In this document: positions 10,521-18,916 of the stretch, one piece after another | How the letters are laid out: every line of letters begins with the position of its first letter | Position numbering within the stretch: position 1 is the first letter of the stretch | Assembly: GCF_011306175.1 (NCBI RefSeq) | Contig: NZ_CP049913.1 | Location: 2,418,001 to 2,482,000 of the forward strand | DNA: 64,000 nt | Origin: Vibrio sp. HDW18 | GTDB lineage: Bacteria > Pseudomonadota > Gammaproteobacteria > Enterobacterales > Vibrionaceae | Direction of reading: 5' to 3' | Translations under genes and position numbers: made by a program | Notes under the pieces: generated by a model | The model's input: only the letters and a program-made list of their open reading frames with translations | The model's database searches: none | What the model was told of the DNA's origin: nothing

Positions 10521-10582
10521 TAACGACGGTTGGATAAGCCGACCGTCGTTAGGAACCCGTATTGTCGTTAGCAACCGGTATT
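10521..10582. repeat. Inverted repeat followed by a 19-bp tandem duplication
   Basis: TAACGACGGT (10521-10530) and ACCGTCGTTA (10542-10551) form a perfect 10-bp inverted repeat. Overlapping its right arm, the 19-base unit GTCGTTAGGAACCCGTATT (10545-10563) is directly repeated at 10564-10582 with two changes. The second copy reaches into the stop codon of the ABC permease gene. The hairpin could end that operon's transcript, but no T-run follows it on the minus strand. Confidence 0.6.
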
Positions 10583-11729
10583 AATGTGCAACGGGAGTGT
10601 TAGCCTGACGATCACGCTGCAGTAGGTAATAAGCGATAGCGCCCCATAATACCGCTTGTAGCCATAATAGAGTCCATTGTGGTGCTAGGGTTGACCAATT
10701 CGCCGCCATTTGGTTTAAGCTGAGAAAGCCTTGGATCGCCGGAGTGCTGGGAAAGCCGTTAGCTAACCACAATAGCGGTGAGGGGATCATTTCTACTGGC
10801 CAAATAAACCCTGCGGTAAAGATCAGCGGCATTGAGCTGATTAATACCACCAAGGTGACGAGCTCACGCCTTGGTGTGAGCGCGCCTAATGCGATCCCAA
10901 CAAAACTGCAGGCGAGCAAAAAGGGCAACAATAAACTCAAAAGATCACGGATCGCAGCGAAGCGATGGATCCCATGTTGCTCAAAACTGGCTCCGAAGTA
11001 GTACAGACTGAGTAAATAGTAGATGGCGACCAATACTAAGCTACGCACCAACAGTAATTTTGCCGTCGAGACTCGGCTCCAGTAGCCGTGACCTTGTTTT
11101 TGACTCCCGACCATCAAACCGGCGGCCATCACCAAGGTTTGCTGTAGGATCAAGACAAAAACGGCTGGTACCACGTAATCAACATAACCTAGCCGCGGGT
11201 TAAAGGTTGGTTTTAGGTTAGTGCTGGTGGGCGAAAAATGTTGGCTGGCAAATGCCATTGGCTCACCTTCAACCAGCAAACGGCTGACTTTCGTCTGCGC
11301 GGCTAAGGTGCCACCTGCCTGCGCTAAGCCTTCGACAATCGTGCCATACACCAAAAAGTAGGAAGCATCTCCAGCATAAGCAAGAGTGGGGCTTTTGCCG
11401 AGTAAGAGATCGCGATAAAAGTGCTCAGGGATGACCAGAATACCGGCCACTTGTTTGGCTAAAAAAGCTTGTTTAGCTTGCGTGATGGTGTGATCGCGGC
11501 GAACAATCTTGACCTGTGGCGTGGCATCAACCATACGTTCAAACTGGTAACTGGTTTGGCTTTTATCAAGATTGACCACCGAGATACTCTGCTCGCGTGG
11601 GACTTGTTGTACGTAAGGCAGCGGATAGAGAAAAGAATAAAACACCACACCACCGAATACAGTGATCACCACCACCGGGTTGGTTAATAGCGCTTTCAGC
11701 TCCGCTTTTAACAGCTCAAATAGCGTCAT
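10581..11729 (-). CDS. ABC-2 type permease, distal gene of efflux operon
   Basis: The 382-residue inner-membrane protein belongs to the ABC-2/YhhJ-YbhR permease group. It has one N-terminal transmembrane helix (about residues 18-38), a large periplasmic domain, and a cluster of five helices in the C-terminal half (AVFVLILQQTLVMAAG onward). Its ATG overlaps the stop of the upstream permease gene (ATGA), which indicates translational coupling. The two permeases are equal in length and similar in layout, so they probably form a heterodimer. No nucleotide-binding protein is encoded in the operon, so an ATPase must come from elsewhere or the energy source differs. The substrate is unknown. Confidence 0.83.
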   Translation of the reverse strand: MTLFELLKAELKALLTNPVVVITVFGGVVFYSFLYPLPYVQQVPREQSISVVNLDKSQTSYQFERMVDATPQVKIVRRDHTITQAKQAFLAKQVAGILVIPEHFYRDLLLGKSPTLAYAGDASYFLVYGTIVEGLAQAGGTLAAQTKVSRLLVEGEPMAFASQHFSPTSTNLKPTFNPRLGYVDYVVPAVFVLILQQTLVMAAGLMVGSQKQGHGYWSRVSTAKLLLVRSLVLVAIYYLLSLYYFGASFEQHGIHRFAAIRDLLSLLLPFLLACSFVGIALGALTPRRELVTLVVLISSMPLIFTAGFIWPVEMIPSPLLWLANGFPSTPAIQGFLSLNQMAANWSTLAPQWTLLWLQAVLWGAIAYYLLQRDRQANTPVAH

Positions 11730-12874
11730 AATGCGGCTCCAGTTGCACGGGCTAAATGTTTACGGATCAACAGTAGGGTTATCCCGAGAGGAAAAAGGTA
11801 TCCCCACATGTTGCTCAGCGGCTGTAGCGAAGTGAGCGCATCAAGCCCATAACTGACTTGATTGACCTGTACTTCAATATAATGACTGATGGGCAACAAA
11901 CTGCGCCACAGGTGAGCGAGCGAGTTCATATCACTAGCGGGAAAAGTAATCCCCATAAACGCGAAACTGGGGGCGGTGAATGCTCCAGCAAAGCTCATCG
12001 CGCGAGCCGGATCTAAGGTTAGGAAGTAAAAAAATCCCGCCATGATCACACAGGCCATGACGGTGAACGCTTGGGCAATCAATAATATGGAGAAATGGCC
12101 AAACATTGGCCAGTCCAGCACATCATAAAACCAGATCAAAAATCCCAACCCCTGCAACAGGAAAATGGGCAAATAGGGTAATAGGGTGCGACTTAACTGA
12201 CGTAACGGCGCATCCGCTAACCACTTTTGCAAACCGTAATGGCGATAGTTGGCCGCCAGAATCAAAATGGTGCTGACCACGATCGAGATCTGCCACAATG
12301 CGGGCACAATCGCGCTGACTAAAAATTGTGCATAGTGATTGTTTTGGTTAAACAGCGGCGTGATTTGGGTGCGTATTGGCACTGCGCGCCCCATTGCGGC
12401 GAGAGTGGTTTGGCTTTGACCAGTGAGATTTTTCATCACCTCCACCTGCGCATTAAAAGTGCTTTGTGCTTGTACTACTGCGCTATTGACCAGCTTGCCG
12501 ACCAAGATCATTTGGCTATTGTAAAAGGTGGTCACGGCGGGCTGCTGCTGACGATAAATCGACTTGTCGAATTGTGCTGGGATCACCATATAACCATAGA
12601 TTTGGCTACTGCGTAGCGCATGACTGGCCTCAGCGATGCTTGGATAATGGTCAAATACCTGCAGTGTTGCAGTGGCATCCACTTCTCGGATTAATTGGCG
12701 CGACAGTTGACTGTGTGATAAATCCACCACCCCAAAGGGTAAATCACGGGCGATGCCTTGTGAAAAAATCCACCAAATCAAGGCTGCCAATAGCAGCGGC
12801 ACCCAAGTTAAGCAGGAGAGTAGCCATTTATCGTGACGCAGTAACGTCCACTGCGCGGGGATCATCGCTTTCAT
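11726..12874 (-). CDS. ABC-2 type permease, proximal gene of efflux operon
   Basis: This is a second 382-residue ABC-2 permease with the same plan: an N-terminal helix (WLLSCLTWVPLLLAALIWWIF), a long periplasmic domain and C-terminal helices (IVPALWQISIVVSTILIL, FSILLIAQAFTVMACVIMAGFF). The motif FMGITFPASDMNSLAHLWR before the last helices is typical of the group. It starts one base after the HlyD-like gene stop and overlaps the next permease by four bases. Together with HlyD and TolC-like partners it would make a three-envelope-layer exporter. Confidence 0.83.
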   Translation of the reverse strand: MKAMIPAQWTLLRHDKWLLSCLTWVPLLLAALIWWIFSQGIARDLPFGVVDLSHSQLSRQLIREVDATATLQVFDHYPSIAEASHALRSSQIYGYMVIPAQFDKSIYRQQQPAVTTFYNSQMILVGKLVNSAVVQAQSTFNAQVEVMKNLTGQSQTTLAAMGRAVPIRTQITPLFNQNNHYAQFLVSAIVPALWQISIVVSTILILAANYRHYGLQKWLADAPLRQLSRTLLPYLPIFLLQGLGFLIWFYDVLDWPMFGHFSILLIAQAFTVMACVIMAGFFYFLTLDPARAMSFAGAFTAPSFAFMGITFPASDMNSLAHLWRSLLPISHYIEVQVNQVSYGLDALTSLQPLSNMWGYLFPLGITLLLIRKHLARATGAAL

Positions 12875-12875
12875 G

Positions 12876-13850
12876 CTACAGCTTAACCACCAAGCTCATA
12901 CCCATGCGTAGATCTTTACTCGGGGTCAGCGGGCGTGCTTCAACTTCAAAAGTGCGCAGATCAAAGCCTTGGCTGGCATCGGTCGAGCGCCAAGTTGCGA
13001 AATCACCCATCACTGCCACATGTGTCACTTTAAAAGGGAGGCTGATGTCTAATGCAGGTAAATAAGCTTCAAACTGAGTCTCTTTCGTGAAGTGTTTAAG
13101 CCGATCTTCACGCACATTAAACACCGCCCAAGAGTCCTGAGTATCGATGACGGTAACCACAGGAAACCCTTGAGGAGCCAGCTCACCGCTGTGCATCAAC
13201 ACTTGCGCTACCTCACCGCTAAACCAACTATGGATGGTGGTATCGGCTGCATAAGCTTGCACCTCAGCGACCGCTCCAGCAGCCATGCGCGCTTTTTCTA
13301 ACGCCGCTTGCTTGGTTTCTTCACGCGCCCCTTCTTGGGCCAGTTGATAGAGCTGTAACGCAGCACTGGCGGTATATTTGGCTGCTTGTGATTGGGTCTG
13401 TGCTTCATCCCGTTTTTGCTCAGCTACTACGCCATCTTGGTAAAGACGATTGATCCGTAAATAGGTTTTTTCGGCTAAATCCGCGGCTGCTTTAGCGGTT
13501 AACCATTGATCGTGCGCGGCTTGAATTTGCTGCCCGCGTGACCCTTTCTCCGCTTCTTGCGCCAGTGCGCCAGCGGCTTTTTGCCCAGCGATCGCTTGTT
13601 CTAATTTGGCATCAATTTCTGGGCTCAGCAGAGTAAAAACCAGTTGCCCTTTTTCGATTTGATCGCCTTTACGTACCATCACTTGATCAATTCGTCCTGG
13701 TACTTTGGAGGAGATGCTGTACTGCTGAGATTCAATCTGACCTTGTAATATCAGCGGTTGTGGTTGATAGGCCTGATAAAAGCGATAGCCAACCCAACCG
13801 ACAACAACGACAGCACTAAGGGTGATTAAGGTGGTTTTGACCGTTTTCAT
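12876..13850 (-). CDS. HlyD-family periplasmic adaptor (membrane fusion protein)
   Basis: The 324-residue protein has one N-terminal membrane anchor (about residues 7-26), a biotinyl-lipoyl-like half (ISSKVPGRIDQVMVRKGDQIEKGQ), a long alpha-hairpin coiled coil rich in Ala, Gln and Lys, and a beta-barrel (SWFSGEVAQVLMHSGELAPQG). Such adaptors link an inner-membrane transporter to a TolC channel. It lies between the TolC-like gene (11-base gap) and the two permeases, matching that role. The layout resembles E. coli YhiI/YbhG. Confidence 0.9.
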   Translation of the reverse strand: MKTVKTTLITLSAVVVVGWVGYRFYQAYQPQPLILQGQIESQQYSISSKVPGRIDQVMVRKGDQIEKGQLVFTLLSPEIDAKLEQAIAGQKAAGALAQEAEKGSRGQQIQAAHDQWLTAKAAADLAEKTYLRINRLYQDGVVAEQKRDEAQTQSQAAKYTASAALQLYQLAQEGAREETKQAALEKARMAAGAVAEVQAYAADTTIHSWFSGEVAQVLMHSGELAPQGFPVVTVIDTQDSWAVFNVREDRLKHFTKETQFEAYLPALDISLPFKVTHVAVMGDFATWRSTDASQGFDLRTFEVEARPLTPSKDLRMGMSLVVKL

Positions 13851-13861
13851 GGTGGTTCCTT

Positions 13862-15259
13862 TTACTTAGCAGTGACGTGTTGTGGCAGTGATGTAATAGG
13901 AACTGCCGATTGATGATAGGTTGAAAAACTGCCCATCTCGCTCGAGAGCGCTAACAGTTTGTTGAGTGAAATAAGGTAGTTAAAACTGGCCCATGATTGC
14001 TGAGTGCGTATGCTGGCTAGATAAAGCTCAGCATCCACCACTTCTAGCGAAGTGGATAAACCTTGCTTGAATGCCGCTTGGCGTAAACGTAGATTTTCTT
14101 GTGCCAAATTAAGACTAGAATTTAGACCAGCGACTTCTTCAAGCGCTTGTTCTGCTTCCAGATAGGTTTTCTCCACCAACACGCTAAGATCTTGTCTCGC
14201 CTGTGCTTTTAAATAGCGTACTTGATTGAGCGCACTATTGGCGGCTTTAACTTGCTGACTACGGCCAGTATTTTCAATCAGCGGAATGCTGACTCCAACA
14301 CCAACCAGCCAATCGGGTTTCAGCTGACTGGCGAGCGAATCGCTCTCATGCAGACTGTAATCACCATACAGGTAGACTTCAGGATAGTATTTGCCTTGTT
14401 CGGCCTTAATCAGACTACTGGCTTGCTGCTCTTTGGCATCAAGCAAATGTAAACCTGGGTAGGTCTTGAGAGTCTGATCAATAAACGCGTGCAGCGGTGG
14501 TAGGTGGGGGTTAATAAACAGTTGCTCATTCGGCTCAACAGTTTGGTCGGCCCCTAAAATTTGGGTGAGGGCGCTTTGTGCAATGGCTAATGTTTTCTGG
14601 GATTTTTTGCGCTCAACGCTGGCTTTATCCAGTGATGCCTCGGCTTGTAGGCGTTCTACACGGGCAATTTGTCCTTGCTGCTCAAGCTTTAATGCGTTGT
14701 CACGATGTTGGGCCAGCCCTTGTTCTACCGCTTTATGGGTGGCTAACACTTCTTTAGCAAGTACCACACTGAAGTAATATTTGGCTAAATCTTCATATCG
14801 GGCTTGTACTTCCATTGCCAATTGACTTTGTGCTTCATGCTCTCGGCCTACTGCGGCATCTTGCGCTGCGCTGATTCGGCCACCGGTAAAAATCGGCCAA
14901 ATGGCCCGAATTGAGGAAGTAAAAATATCGCGCTCAGTGATGGTTGATTTAATTGAGCCTAAGCTAGCCAGCGAGGCTGGTAATGCATGCCCAGTACTCT
15001 CAAACAACTGTTGGCCGGAAAGCGTGACATTTTGATCAAGGCGTACCAAATTAGCTCCCAGCGTGAGCGACGGTAAGTTGAGATTGTCGGTCGCCTGTTT
15101 TAGATGGGTGTAACGTTCAACATTGGCTCTTTGCGCGGCGAGTGAATGATTTTGTTGCTGCAGTACTCCCCAAGCTTCTTGAAATGAAAGCGATGCCGCC
15201 TGGGCGGTTGGTATACACAGCAAGGAGTAGACCATTAGAGAAAGAAATTTTACTTTCAT
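13862..15259 (-). CDS. TolC-family outer-membrane efflux protein, first gene of operon
   Basis: The 465-residue TolC-family channel has a signal peptide (cleavage near AQA at about residue 21) and two repeats of the outer-membrane efflux domain (FQEAWGVLQQQNHSLAAQRANVER; FKQGLSTSLEVVDAELYL). It opens a four-gene minus-strand operon with HlyD and two ABC-2 permeases. The channel would be dedicated to this exporter and is distinct from the TolC-like protein at 4349-5662. Confidence 0.9.
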   Translation of the reverse strand: MKVKFLSLMVYSLLCIPTAQAASLSFQEAWGVLQQQNHSLAAQRANVERYTHLKQATDNLNLPSLTLGANLVRLDQNVTLSGQQLFESTGHALPASLASLGSIKSTITERDIFTSSIRAIWPIFTGGRISAAQDAAVGREHEAQSQLAMEVQARYEDLAKYYFSVVLAKEVLATHKAVEQGLAQHRDNALKLEQQGQIARVERLQAEASLDKASVERKKSQKTLAIAQSALTQILGADQTVEPNEQLFINPHLPPLHAFIDQTLKTYPGLHLLDAKEQQASSLIKAEQGKYYPEVYLYGDYSLHESDSLASQLKPDWLVGVGVSIPLIENTGRSQQVKAANSALNQVRYLKAQARQDLSVLVEKTYLEAEQALEEVAGLNSSLNLAQENLRLRQAAFKQGLSTSLEVVDAELYLASIRTQQSWASFNYLISLNKLLALSSEMGSFSTYHQSAVPITSLPQHVTAK

Positions 15260-15434
15260 GGTGAGCTCAATCGAATAAATTTAGAGCCAATACTCTATTT
15301 TTTGATCGCCGAAGTCAAACAAAGAGTTGATCTGATCAAGTTAACCACGACCTTAGAAAACGGGATTAACTATCGTCTAGGTTCTCACTGTAGTTGCTAC
15401 TTAAAGAGCCTCTACAGTTCCGTGCAATAGCCTT

Positions 15435-15562
15435 TATACCCTTCCTACTTGAAGCTGCAGCGGTGTTGGCTACGTTCTTTCACCCCAATCACAGAGTTTG
15501 TCTATGCTCATGGGGACTCACTCACTTGCCGCCTACCTGCAACTCCAAGTTGTTTGGGTATA
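15435..15562. repeat. ERIC-like dispersed repeat, full-length Vibrio form
   Basis: This ~128-base element has imperfect terminal inverted repeats. The left end reads TATACCCTTCCTACTTGAAG and the reverse complement of the right end reads TATACCCAAACAACTTGGAG. Inside it are CACCCCAATCAC and CATGGGGACTCACTC, which resemble the core of enterobacterial ERIC sequences (GTGACTGGGGTG and TGGGGATTCAC). Vibrios are known to carry longer ERIC-like elements than E. coli. It lies upstream of the efflux operon and contains no coding frame. Confidence 0.7.
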
Positions 15563-15592
15563 TATTTATTGGTGGATTGGTGAGAGATAACG

Positions 15593-15826
15593 TTAACAAT
15601 ACGGGTAGTTAGGGCAATGGTAGTCAGCACGCCACACTAATTTGCGGCTGCCCTGCATCGTGGTGAGTAGGTCTTTGCCCAGCATCTGAGGGAAAGCAAA
15701 TAACACGCGCATTTCATCGTGAGCTCTCGATTCCATTTCATAAGCTCTTACCCGAGTGAATGTCGAAAGTAAATGATCACTTAACATGTCTTTGGATAGA
15801 CAAATTCCCAAAGTATCTCTTTTCAT
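15593..15826 (-). CDS. Small hypothetical protein
   Basis: This is a 77-residue protein starting MKRDTLGICLSKDM and ending in a Tyr/Pro/Cys-rich tail (DYHCPNYPYC). I place the start at the ATG at 15826 because AAGGAG lies 7 bases before it; the frame continues upstream without a better site. No signal peptide or membrane segment is visible. The two C-terminal cysteines and one histidine could bind metal, but nothing confirms it. I do not recognise the family. Confidence 0.6.
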   Translation of the reverse strand: MKRDTLGICLSKDMLSDHLLSTFTRVRAYEMESRAHDEMRVLFAFPQMLGKDLLTTMQGSRKLVWRADYHCPNYPYC

Positions 15827-16354
15827 CTTGCGACTCCTTGTCACATGTTGTTGGTAAATTGGCTACCAAAGGGGCATTCGGGATTGGGTATGATGGTATC
15901 CAAGTAACACTTTACGAATTGTGGATTAATTATACTCACTAAACGGTGCCAATGTGGTCGCTGAGCGGAGATTTGTTGTGATAGGTGCCATAAAACGGTT
16001 TTTTTTATGATTTATTGTGTATTTTGTTGTTTATTATCAGTTGGTTGCTGCAAGTCTTGTAAGATGAAAAAATCAAGTACGGTCAATCGCATGATGTACT
16101 GATGCGCAAAATCATCACTTAAAAAGCGGTTGCTCTCACTCATACGTTTGGTTATCTAGCGCATATTCTTCATGCTAAATAATTGGATGCCGATCCGAGT
16201 TATGGTACGGTGAGCGTCAAAATCCACAGACCTAATTTGGGTGTTGTGTAATGAAACCCAAACTCATCAATCGTGATCTCTGCATCTATTAGACGTATTG
16301 CATAATGCAATCTAAAGTTTAAGTCGATTATAGCTAGCGAATGAGGATCGACAG
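15827..16354. other. 528-base AT-rich intergenic region
   Basis: No convincing gene is seen on either strand. The stretch from about 15990 to 16070 is very AT-rich. GAGG at 16341-16344 is the ribosome site of the next gene. The region must hold the promoters of the small gene at 15593 and of the binding-protein gene at 16355, which are divergent, but I cannot place them with confidence. Confidence 0.5.
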
Positions 16355-17131
16355 ATGCTGTGGAATATTGGTTTAGCCGCTGTGTTCGGTGTGGTTTGGG
16401 GGATCAATTTTGGTGTTAACGCGCAAGTCCAAGGCTTAGAGTCATTAACCTATTACACCGAAAATTATCCACCGATGAATTTTGCCCAAGGTGATAAACC
16501 TGCGGGGATTGCGGTTGAATTGCTGCAACAAGCGGCAGTCGCCATGCATACACAGATCAGCGCTGAGCAAATTTTAGTGCAACCTTGGGCACGATCTTAT
16601 CGAACATCGTTGTTAAAATCCGACGGTGTACTTTTTTCGACCACTCGCACAGCTCATCGTGAACATTTATTCAACTGGGTCGGCCCGATTGCCGATATTA
16701 AAGTAGCGGTGTTGGCACGCAAATCGAGTCAAATTAAAGTCAACGATCCGATGGAACTAGGTCAATACCGAATTGGTGTTTTGCGTGATGATATTGGTGA
16801 GCAACAACTGCTTCAGTTGGGAGTGCCAAGAGAGTCGATGGTGGAAGGGACTTCCGTCAGCGCGTTGGCCGAGCAATTACTGAAAAAGCGCATTGATTTG
16901 CTTGCCTATGATGAGCGAACCGCATTTTGGTGGATGAGTCAAAAGCACTATCCGTTGGAAGAGTTTGAAACGGTGTACATTTTAATGCAAGGTTCACTGT
17001 ATTACGCATTTAACAAAAATATCGAGCAGTCAGTATTGGATGATTTACAAAAAGGCATTGAACTGATCAAAAACAGTGTTGATGAAAATGGCATAAATCG
17101 ATATCAAGCCATACTGGACAAGTATCAATAA
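16355..17131 (+). CDS. Periplasmic solute-binding protein, amino-acid type (SBP_bac_3)
   Basis: The 258-residue secreted protein has a signal peptide (hydrophobic residues 4-22, cleavage near NAQ). The binding-protein fold follows: LTYYTENYPPMNFAQGDKPAGIAVELLQ opens the first lobe, FSTTRTAHREHLFNWVGPI matches the ligand Arg region, and a second lobe follows. There is no transporter gene next to it. Stand-alone proteins of this type in vibrios often act as sensors or scavengers. It lies 15-24 bases upstream of cheV on the same strand, so a link to chemotaxis is possible but unproven. Confidence 0.82.
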   Translation: MLWNIGLAAVFGVVWGINFGVNAQVQGLESLTYYTENYPPMNFAQGDKPAGIAVELLQQAAVAMHTQISAEQILVQPWARSYRTSLLKSDGVLFSTTRTAHREHLFNWVGPIADIKVAVLARKSSQIKVNDPMELGQYRIGVLRDDIGEQQLLQLGVPRESMVEGTSVSALAEQLLKKRIDLLAYDERTAFWWMSQKHYPLEEFETVYILMQGSLYYAFNKNIEQSVLDDLQKGIELIKNSVDENGINRYQAILDKYQ

Positions 17132-17146
17132 CCATCCTGAGAAGAT

Positions 17147-18133
17147 GTGAGCATTATGAGTAACCCAAGTAGTACAATTTTAACCGAAAGCGGTACCAAC
17201 GAATTAGAAATCATTGAATTTCATTTAGAAAAAATCTTACCGGATGGGCGAACCAAAACCTGTTACTACGGGATTAACGTCGCTAAAGTACGCGAAGTGA
17301 TCCGAGTGCCAGACACCACCGATTATCCTAATGCTCAACCGCATATGGTCGGGGTGTTTTCTTCCCGTGAAATTCTGACTCCGTTGGTGGATTTGGCAGG
17401 ATGGCTCGGTGTACCGACGTCGAATGATATTAGCAATAAATATGTTATCGTCACCGATTTCAACCGGATGACTAATGGTTTCCTCATTGACAGTATTAGC
17501 CGTATTCATCGTATTTCTTGGAATGATGTCGAATCACCAAGTCAGTTTCTTGAAGCGGGCGAGCAGGATTGTGTGGTCGCGGTCGTGCGCCAAGACCACA
17601 AACTGATCATGATCCTTGATTTCGAAAAAATCATTGCCGACATCAACCCAGAATTAAGCATGGAAAAATATAATGTCACGCTGGATAAAAAAGTCGATTT
17701 AAATCAGCGAATGATCACAAAACGTAATGCCAAAACCGTGATGGTGGTGGATGACTCGGCTTTTATCCGTAGTCTGATCCAAGATACCTTGAGTTCTGCG
17801 GGTTATAACGTCATTGCGTGTAAAGATGGTGGTGAAGCATTTGAAAAAATGATGGAACTTAAACAAGTGGCAAAAGCGGAAAATATTGCGATTAGCGAGT
17901 TGATCGATGCACTGGTCACTGATGTTGAAATGCCACGCATGGATGGCATGCACTTAGTGAAATTGCTGCGCGATGATGAGGCTTATATTTCAATGCCGAT
18001 TGTGATGTTCTCATCGCTGATGAGTGATGATAACCGTGCTAAAGCGTTATCTCTTGGCGCGAATGACACCATCACTAAGCCGGAAATTGGCCGCATGGTC
18101 ACAATGATGGATAAATACATTTTTAGCGTATGA
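17147..18133 (+). CDS. cheV: Chemotaxis coupling protein CheV
   Basis: CheV joins an N-terminal CheW-like domain (about residues 25-180) to a C-terminal response-regulator receiver domain (about residues 195-325). Receiver residues are in place: the acidic pair in VMVVDDSAFIR, the phospho-acceptor Asp in VTDVEMPRMDG, and the lysine in TITKPE. The protein couples receptors to CheA and damps signalling when phosphorylated. The start could be GTG 17147 or ATG 17156; GAGAAG at 17137-17142 fits the former, and the protein from ATG begins MSNPSST. A terminator follows directly. Confidence 0.94.
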   Translation: MSIMSNPSSTILTESGTNELEIIEFHLEKILPDGRTKTCYYGINVAKVREVIRVPDTTDYPNAQPHMVGVFSSREILTPLVDLAGWLGVPTSNDISNKYVIVTDFNRMTNGFLIDSISRIHRISWNDVESPSQFLEAGEQDCVVAVVRQDHKLIMILDFEKIIADINPELSMEKYNVTLDKKVDLNQRMITKRNAKTVMVVDDSAFIRSLIQDTLSSAGYNVIACKDGGEAFEKMMELKQVAKAENIAISELIDALVTDVEMPRMDGMHLVKLLRDDEAYISMPIVMFSSLMSDDNRAKALSLGANDTITKPEIGRMVTMMDKYIFSV

Positions 18134-18140
18134 GCCAATA

Positions 18141-18168
18141 AAGGCGGAGCTTAATCCGCCTTCTTGTT
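18141..18168 (+). terminator. Terminator after cheV
   Basis: AAGGCGGA (18141-18148) and TCCGCCTT (18155-18162) form an 8-bp stem with a 6-base loop, followed by CTTGTTTC. It begins 8 bases after the cheV stop codon. Confidence 0.75.
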
Positions 18169-18222
18169 TCAATCGTTTACCCCATACATTCATCTCTATA
18201 TTGACTGTGGTCTAAATAACCT

Positions 18223-18903
18223 ATGCTCGAAATTTTCCTTATTGTCATACTGTTAGTGGTGTTTTTTTTGGTTATCCAGAAATATGTGATTCGGCCAGAT
18301 ACCCACCAAGAGTATGCCTATAAAAAGAAAGGGCCATTGCTCAATATGCAAGAGGGGGCTTTTTACAATGCGCTGGTCAGTGCTGTTGGTGAACATGGCG
18401 TGGTGCTGGCAAAAGTCAATATGGCGAATGTCATCACCCCGCATAATATTGCCAGCAAGAAGCATTGGTTCATTGCTTATCATAAAATCTCAAAAAATTA
18501 TTTTGATTTTTTAGTGTGTGATGCTCGAACGTTAGAGCCAAGAGTCGCGATTGAACTGAATGATGGTAAGCAGTTACAAAAGGGCAAAGTTGAACGGGAA
18601 AAATTGCTACTGCACGTTTGTAAATCCGCCAATATTCCGCTTATTGGCACCAATATTCGGATGAGCTATCAAGTGAGCAAATTACGCCGTCTATTAGCCG
18701 CCCATATCGACCTGATTCAAGCTGATCAAGAAGTCCGATTTTGCAAGCGTTGTGGCAGCCCGATGGTGATTAAAGTGGCCACGCAAGGTGAATACCGCGG
18801 TCGACGGTTTTTTACTTGCAGTCGCCAGCCTCATTGCCCCTATACAGAAAATTACAATGTGGTTTACGAATTTGAGCAAGAAAACGCCGTGGATAACCGC
18901 TAA
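18223..18903 (+). CDS. Membrane-anchored DUF2726-like protein with C-terminal zinc finger
   Basis: The 226-residue protein has an N-terminal transmembrane helix (residues 3-23), a central DUF2726-like domain (FYNALVSAVGEHGVVLAKV; RVAIELNDGKQ), which is a restriction-endonuclease-like fold in the family, and a C-terminal topoisomerase-type zinc finger (CKRCGSPM ... FFTCSRQPHCPY). This combination of a nuclease-like domain with a DNA-binding zinc ribbon suggests nucleic-acid handling at the membrane. The biological role is not known. It converges with the diguanylate cyclase gene, with only 13 bases between stops. Confidence 0.75.
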   Translation: MLEIFLIVILLVVFFLVIQKYVIRPDTHQEYAYKKKGPLLNMQEGAFYNALVSAVGEHGVVLAKVNMANVITPHNIASKKHWFIAYHKISKNYFDFLVCDARTLEPRVAIELNDGKQLQKGKVEREKLLLHVCKSANIPLIGTNIRMSYQVSKLRRLLAAHIDLIQADQEVRFCKRCGSPMVIKVATQGEYRGRRFFTCSRQPHCPYTENYNVVYEFEQENAVDNR

Positions 18904-18916
18904 TTCAGGGCGGATA

